Part shown: in pieces, positions 13,989 to 17,622 of the stretch
Layout: every line of letters begins with the position of its first letter
How positions within the stretch are numbered: the first letter of the stretch is position 1
Source of the DNA: OMOG01 sp041485845
Lineage (GTDB): Bacteria > Acidobacteriota > Terriglobia > Bryobacterales > Bryobacteraceae
Length of the DNA stretch: 17,622 nucleotides
Assembly: GCA_041485845.1 (NCBI GenBank)
Contig: JBGPKH010000112.1
Location: 1-17,622 of the forward strand
Direction of reading: 5' to 3'
Notes under the pieces: model-generated
The model's input: only the letters and a program-made list of their open reading frames with translations
Told to the model about the DNA's origin: nothing
Databases searched by the model: none
Translations under genes and position numbers: made by a program

Positions 13989-14070
13989 ATCACCTGGCGG
14001 CCGCGGCGGCGGACTCCGGTCGAAGCCCGGCGTATACTTTGGTGAATCATGTCCAGACCGGTCTTCGCGC

Positions 14071-14157
14071 TCAATCCAAATCGCAAGCCCGGTCCAGAGG
14101 CTCCGGAGTGGTGTGTAGATAGGTCTCTGTGCCGGCGATGTCGACATGTCCCATATA
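14071..14157 (-). pseudogene. C-terminal tail of a tyrosine recombinase
   Basis: The last 28 codons before a stop read YMGHVDIAGTETYLHTTPEP and then LDRACDLD. GH...I..TE.YLH is the C-terminal catalytic block of phage-type integrases and XerC/D relatives: the His of the GH pair and the nucleophilic Tyr are both visible. Nothing recognisable from the rest of the enzyme precedes it, so only the tail remains. It points to a former mobile element at this spot. Confidence 0.6.
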
Positions 14158-14233
14158 GTCAGTGCGGCGGCTGGATGCGAACCTGCCGGTGACGGGCCCC
14201 AGGGCGATCCGATCGCCGCCGGCGCCGTGGCCA

Positions 14234-14532
14234 GTCCGGCGAACGCGCAAGCCGGCGCAGATAGGAATCCGCATGGCACGGGGCGCCACCCCGCGGGACG
14301 TGATGCGCGGGAAGTGTTCTGGCTGAGCGCCGGCGGAATGGCGATGGCAGCGCCGATGTAGGCGGCGGTTGACAGAGTGGCGAAGTCACAGCTTTTCGGA
14401 ATGACCAGTTACGACCCGTTGACGCTGGCCGCAGCGGTCGCGGTCCTGGGTGCCGTGGCAGCAGCAGCGGGGTTGATCCCGGCTTTGCGCGCGGCGCGGA
14501 TCGATCCCAACCTGTCGATCCGGTATGAGTAG
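14234..14532 (+). pseudogene. Remnant of a MacB/FtsX-type permease (ADOP family)
   Basis: The C-terminal end of a membrane permease domain can be read with repairs. VRRTR and IGIRMARGATPRDVMR lie in one frame. A shift then gives REVFWLSAGGMAMAAPM, an in-frame TAG, and AAVDRVAKSQLFG, then MTSYDPLTLAAAVAVLGAV and AGLIPALRAARIDPNLSIRYE to the stop at 14530. The blocks RRTR.IGIRMA.GA, LFG....DPLT and PA.RA.R.DP...IRYE are the standard end of FtsX-like ABC permeases, including the duplicated orphan permeases abundant in Acidobacteria. Everything upstream is missing. There is at least one frameshift, one stop and a small insertion, so it is a relic. A palindromic repeat begins at its stop codon. 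Confidence 0.75.
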
Positions 14533-14553
14533 GACAGGCCTCCCGGCCTGTCC
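14532..14553. repeat. Palindromic repeat (copy 2)
   Basis: GGACAGGCC, tccc, GGCCTGTCC: a perfect 9-bp inverted repeat whose arms are identical to those at 314-335 inside birA. This copy overlaps the stop codon of the permease relic and ends 45 bases before the TIGR03435 gene. A small mobile palindrome family is the likely explanation. Confidence 0.75.
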
Positions 14554-14598
14554 ATGGCGGTTGCATCAAGTCGCCGGTTGCGCCAAAGTGGATTTAGT

Positions 14599-15573
14599 AT
14601 GCGAAAAAGATTGCTAGGGGGATTCTACGCCGGCTTGGCGCTGGCGATGGCGGCGCTCGCCCAGACACCGGCGGCTCCCGCTCCACGTTCGTTCGACGTG
14701 GCCACGATCAAACCGGCTCCGCCCCTGACGCCGGAACTGGTGGCGTCGGGCAAACTCCACGCGGGCATGTCGATTGACGGGGCCCGGGTGGATATCGGAT
14801 TCTTCGCTTTGTCGGACCTGATCCGCACGGCGTACAAGCTGAAGTCCTACCAGGTCACGGGTCCGGACTGGCTGAGCGCGCAGCGCTTCGACATTCTGGC
14901 GAAGATGCCCGAAGGGGCCACGAAAGACGATGTTCCGCAAATGCTACAGGCCCTGTTGGCGGAGAGGTTCAAGCTTACGTTCCACCGCGACACCAAGGAG
15001 CACTCGGTGTATGCGCTGGTCATCGGCAAGAACGGGCTCAAGATGCAGCCGGCCGCGGCGGACCCGGAAACGCCGCCTCCCGCCGACGATGGCAAGAAGG
15101 GCGGGTTCGTGGTGGGCGCCGGCAGTAACCAGATGCGCGTCAATCCCAACAGTGACGGCAAGGGCGCAACCATGAGCGGCCCCGGCGGAACCACCAAAAT
15201 GTCGATGGGCCCCAACGGCGCTATGCACATGGAGTTCATGAAGATGCCGATGGAGGGCCTGGTCGAGATGGTGACGCGCTTCGTGGACCGTCCGGTAGTG
15301 GACATGACGGAGCTGAAGGGCAACTATGTCGTGGCCTTCGACCTGACGATGGACGACATGAAGAGCATGGCGGCCAAGTCCGGGGTCGCGGCGATGATGG
15401 GGATGCCCATGGGCGGCGGAGACGCTGGACGTGGGCCGGCGGATGCTGCGTCGGACCCATCGAGCTCGATCTATACTTCCCTCACGCAACTCGGGCTCAA
15501 GCTGGAATCGCGAAAGGCGCCGATCGAGATTCTGGTGATCGATCGCGTGGAGAAGGTGCCGACGGAGAACTAG
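14599..15573 (+). CDS. TIGR03435-family secreted protein
   Basis: A 324-residue protein of a family that, from memory, is strongly expanded in Solibacter-like acidobacteria and has no established function. It has a signal peptide (MRKRLLGGFYAGLALAMAALAQ). The family hallmark follows (SFDVATIKPAPP, then the segments LSDLIRTAYKLKSYQVTGPDWL, RFDILAKMPEGATKDDVPQML and LLAERFKLTFHRDTKE). The C-terminal part ends with LTQLGLKLESRKAPIEILVIDRVEKVPTEN. The middle and late regions are unusually rich in Met and Gly (KMSMGPNGAMHMEFMKMPMEG; MMGMPMGGG). The start at ATG 14599 is chosen because it begins the signal peptide. An earlier in-frame ATG at 14554 would add residues encoded right next to the palindromic repeat. 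It is exported or periplasmic. Confidence 0.9.
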   Translation: MRKRLLGGFYAGLALAMAALAQTPAAPAPRSFDVATIKPAPPLTPELVASGKLHAGMSIDGARVDIGFFALSDLIRTAYKLKSYQVTGPDWLSAQRFDILAKMPEGATKDDVPQMLQALLAERFKLTFHRDTKEHSVYALVIGKNGLKMQPAAADPETPPPADDGKKGGFVVGAGSNQMRVNPNSDGKGATMSGPGGTTKMSMGPNGAMHMEFMKMPMEGLVEMVTRFVDRPVVDMTELKGNYVVAFDLTMDDMKSMAAKSGVAAMMGMPMGGGDAGRGPADAASDPSSSIYTSLTQLGLKLESRKAPIEILVIDRVEKVPTEN

Positions 15574-15618
15574 GACTTGCGCGTTACAGAGCCGCGACCG
15601 TCAGGGAGCGGTTTCTAA

Positions 15619-16386
15619 TTGGCGGAACCGGAAGCGGCGGTAGCGATCGTACACACCCGCGAGCGGGAGGAATCGATTCTGCTCATCCGGCGGGCGGAGC
15701 GGGAAGGAGATTCGTGGTCGGGCCACTGGTCGTTTCCCGGCGGCCGGCGGGATCCCGAGGACCGCGACCTGCTGGACACGGCGTTGCGCGAGCTCGCGGA
15801 AGAGTGCGGGATCCGGCTGACCCGTGAGCACCTGGAGTCCGCGCTGCCGCACAAATTGGCCCGGCGGAAAACGCCGCCATTCATCCTGGTGGCTCCGTTT
15901 GTGTTTCGCGTGGAGGGACAACTGGCGACGGTCCTCGATCCAGTGGAGGCCGCGGGCGCGGCATGGGCGCCGCTGCGGCTGCTGCTCGACCCCGCCGCGC
16001 ACGCTCTGCGGGCCGTGCCGGGCAGGCCGCAAGAGATGCTGTTTCCCGCGGTGGAGTTGAGCGGCTCGCCTCTGTGGGGGTTCACCTACCGGCTGATCAC
16101 GGCATGGCTGGGCCAGGACCCCAAGTGCCAACCCATCGAGCGTGCCGGAGCGGAGGCGGCCGGGGTGGTGCTGGACTTCCTGCTCAGGCATGGCTTGACG
16201 CTCGATCGAGAATGGGCCGGGGGTGTGGCCGCAGTTCGGGGAAGGATTCCGGTGGATCGGGTTCTCGATCACTTCTCGAAGCGGGAAAACTACCTTGCTG
16301 GTGTCAACTGCCTGGAAGTCTACCAGGACCGGATACGCATGGCCGGCCCGGCGTGGGAGGAGTATTGGATCCGCGTCAGCGCTTGA
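15619..16386 (+). CDS. Nudix hydrolase, CoA-diphosphatase-like box, with C-terminal extension
   Basis: A 255-residue Nudix protein, hydrolysing a nucleoside diphosphate linked to another group. The box reads PGGRRDPEDRDLLDTALREL then AEECGI (residues 40-65). REL.EE.G is canonical, but the spacing before it is two residues longer than the classical GX5EX7RE. The pattern GG....D.....TALRE resembles the CoA/NUDT7 branch, so coenzyme A or a derivative is a possible substrate. LLIRRAEREGDSWSGHWSFPGG precedes the box. After the Nudix domain (to about 165) comes an extension of some 85 residues (AAGVVLDFLLRHGLTLDREW, DHFSKRENYLAGVNCLEVYQ) that I cannot assign. The start is TTG at 15619 with AGGGAG 11 bases upstream, so it is less certain. 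The 3' end overlaps the convergent gene by 11 bases. Confidence 0.88.
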   Translation: MAEPEAAVAIVHTREREESILLIRRAEREGDSWSGHWSFPGGRRDPEDRDLLDTALRELAEECGIRLTREHLESALPHKLARRKTPPFILVAPFVFRVEGQLATVLDPVEAAGAAWAPLRLLLDPAAHALRAVPGRPQEMLFPAVELSGSPLWGFTYRLITAWLGQDPKCQPIERAGAEAAGVVLDFLLRHGLTLDREWAGGVAAVRGRIPVDRVLDHFSKRENYLAGVNCLEVYQDRIRMAGPAWEEYWIRVSA

Positions 16387-17622
16387 CGCCCGCCAGCCAG
16401 TTCTGCACTACGGTGACATTCGCCTCGGTTTTCATGGCGCCGGCCGTCGCCGTTCCACCGCTTCGGACGAGGCTCGACCGGTAGGCCAGCGTCCCCCCGA
16501 CGGCCGAGAAATCCGCGATGTCTACGGCGGCGCCCATCGCGGGGTTGGTCATGAGGGAGCCTGCAATCGGGAAGGCATCGCCGGTGGTCCGCAGTTTGGC
16601 CGCGTCGAACGGCTGGGCCATCAGGATGCGGTCGCGCACGAATAACAGGTATCCGGATGAGCCCGCCTTGCGGGGCTGGGCGAACACCACGTTGGAATTC
16701 ACCGGCATGATGCGCGTGCGCCCGGTAGAATCGAGCGAGCCGGCGTAGAGTGCGCTGGCCCCGGGCGTGGTGGAGCCGGACACGAAGAGGAAGCGCCGGC
16801 CGTCGGGGAGAAACTGCGGCACGAGGTGCCGGCTCTCGTCGCGAGAGGCATCCACCGTGGTCACCCGGCTGGAGACCCCAGTCACCGAGTGTACGCGGAA
16901 GATGCCGTCACCGATCACGCCGATCAGGATGGCGCCGTCCGGGCCCCAGGCGCCCGCCAGGGTGGTATTTACTTCCCAAAGAGGCAGGGCCTTGCCTTCG
17001 GCGATATTGACGATCTGGAGCTTCCCGCCGGAGGCCAGGCCGAGGAAGCGGCTGTCGGGGGACCAGAAGGGAGTGCCTGCGCCGCGCATCGCTTCGAGGG
17101 GGCGCGATTCGAGCGAGTCCAGATTGCGGACGTAAAGCTGGTTACTCGCGGTGAACGCGATGCTGCGGCCATCGGGGGAGAGACTCACCTTGGCGACGGA
17201 GCGGCCGTCGGGCGCCGCAAGCGTGAATCGGGTGACGGGCGGATGGGGGGTTGCGGTGGCCGGCTGCCGGTTGGTGGGGACCAGGGGCGCCGGCGCAGGC
17301 ACGGCGGCCGGCGGAACGGAAGGTGCGACGGACTGCTGGGGCGAAGGCCACGGCTCGCGCGGAATGAGCCTGCGGAATGGCGCCGCCAGAAGCACGATGG
17401 CCAAGGCCGCCGCGAAAAGCCCAGCGACGATCCAGCGCCGGGTGGGCCGCCACTGGGGGGCTTCGCCCGGGGGTGCGGGCGGGGTCGCCGCGGGTGCGGG
17501 CGGGGTCGCCGCGGGTGCGGGCGGGGTCGCCGCGGGTGCGGGCGGGGTTGCTGCGGGTGCGGGCGGGGTTGCCGCGGGTGCGGGCGCCGCGGGTGCGGGC
17601 GGGGTCGCTGCGAGTGCGGGTG
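16376..17622 (-). CDS. Membrane protein with Pro/Ala linker and beta-propeller, probably the C-terminal part of a Ser/Thr protein kinase (5' end outside window)
   Basis: The minus-strand frame is open from the window end to the stop at 16376, giving 414 codons of a larger gene. In order it encodes a repetitive PAPAATP linker (17622-17471), then PPGEAPQWRPTRRW. One transmembrane helix follows (IVAGLFAAALAIVLLAAPF), then a Pro-rich spacer and an extracytoplasmic domain with WD40/PD40-like blades (VSLSPDGRSIAFTA, PFWSPDSRFLGLAS, GAWGPDGAILIG, PQFLPDGRRFLFVSG, GYLLFVRDRILMAQPFD). In acidobacteria such propellers commonly follow a PknB-type kinase and a transmembrane helix. No kinase motif is visible here, so that is inference. 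The TTG at 17404 lies within the helix and is not a credible start. It overlaps the Nudix gene tail to tail. Confidence 0.8.
   Translation of the reverse strand, partial: PALAATPPAPAAPAPAATPPAPAATPPAPAATPPAPAATPPAPAATPPAPPGEAPQWRPTRRWIVAGLFAAALAIVLLAAPFRRLIPREPWPSPQQSVAPSVPPAAVPAPAPLVPTNRQPATATPHPPVTRFTLAAPDGRSVAKVSLSPDGRSIAFTASNQLYVRNLDSLESRPLEAMRGAGTPFWSPDSRFLGLASGGKLQIVNIAEGKALPLWEVNTTLAGAWGPDGAILIGVIGDGIFRVHSVTGVSSRVTTVDASRDESRHLVPQFLPDGRRFLFVSGSTTPGASALYAGSLDSTGRTRIMPVNSNVVFAQPRKAGSSGYLLFVRDRILMAQPFDAAKLRTTGDAFPIAGSLMTNPAMGAAVDIADFSAVGGTLAYRSSLVRSGGTATAGAMKTEANVTVVQNWLAGVKR
17471..17622. repeat. 21-bp tandem repeat (minisatellite) coding for a PAPAATP linker
   Basis: Units of 21 bases starting gggtgcgggc repeat from 17471 to the window end: five full copies, one copy 6 bases short (17576-17590), one more full copy, and a partial. 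Unit boundaries fall at 17492, 17513, 17534, 17555, 17576, 17591 and 17612. The first three units are identical. All length changes are multiples of three, so the coding frame of the minus-strand gene is kept. Confidence 0.9.

Noticed and set aside
13989..14070. Promoter for the membrane-protein gene (a TATACG/TATACT-like hexamer near 14031)
   Set aside because: The only -35-like hexamer lies about 13 bases away, too close for a standard sigma-70 promoter.
17471..17622. CRISPR array
   Set aside because: The units are contiguous 21-base repeats without spacers and lie in frame within a coding sequence.

Overview
The window is high-GC DNA from a soil bacterium, most probably an acidobacterium of the Solibacter/Bryobacter type. 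The evidence is a TIGR03435-family secreted protein (14599-15573), the remains of an acidobacterial-type MacB/FtsX permease (14234-14532), a kinase-type membrane protein with a beta-propeller tail (16376-17622), and a conserved protein next to coaX (1352-2011). The taxonomy is inferred from gene content only. There is no rRNA, tRNA or CRISPR array.

Layout. (1) 1-2011, plus strand: housekeeping block with the 3' part of birA, overlapping coaX, then a conserved hypothetical gene. (2) 2022-4668, minus strand: a decayed MNT/HEPN toxin-antitoxin pair, a large coiled-coil protein, an alkyltransferase-like DNA-repair protein and a probably frameshifted small membrane protein. (3) 4876-12732: a sugar locus. 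L-rhamnose isomerase (rhaI) and L-rhamnose mutarotase (rhaM) run leftward. Divergently, a tight operon runs rightward: EamA-type transporter, Gfo/Idh/MocA oxidoreductase, TIM-barrel isomerase, and a Tat-exported protein resembling the PcRGLX/YetA (PL26) exo-rhamnogalacturonan lyases. It ends in a shikimate-dehydrogenase-like gene cut off after its N-terminal part. The simplest reading is export of a lyase that attacks rhamnogalacturonan or a related polymer, uptake of the products, and entry of rhamnose into catabolism through RhaM and RhaI. The kinase and aldolase steps are not in the window.

(4) 12737-14553: an unstable accessory stretch. It holds a YoeB/YefM-type module with a frameshifted toxin gene abutting the truncated aroE-like gene, a 20-bp direct repeat, a frameshifted small gene, an intact small membrane protein, a tyrosine-recombinase tail, a broken permease tail and a palindromic repeat. 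(5) 14599-17622: TIGR03435 protein, Nudix hydrolase, and (convergent, leaving the window) a membrane protein with a C-terminal beta-propeller and a 21-bp tandem repeat coding for a Pro/Ala linker.

No wholly new multi-gene system is evident. The most interesting points are a palindromic repeat found both inside the birA reading frame and between genes at 14532, the two decaying toxin-antitoxin modules, the truncation of the last sugar-operon gene exactly at one of them, and the make-up of the sugar operon. Several one-base frameshifts lie only in accessory genes. This suggests real decay, but assembly error cannot be excluded from the sequence alone.
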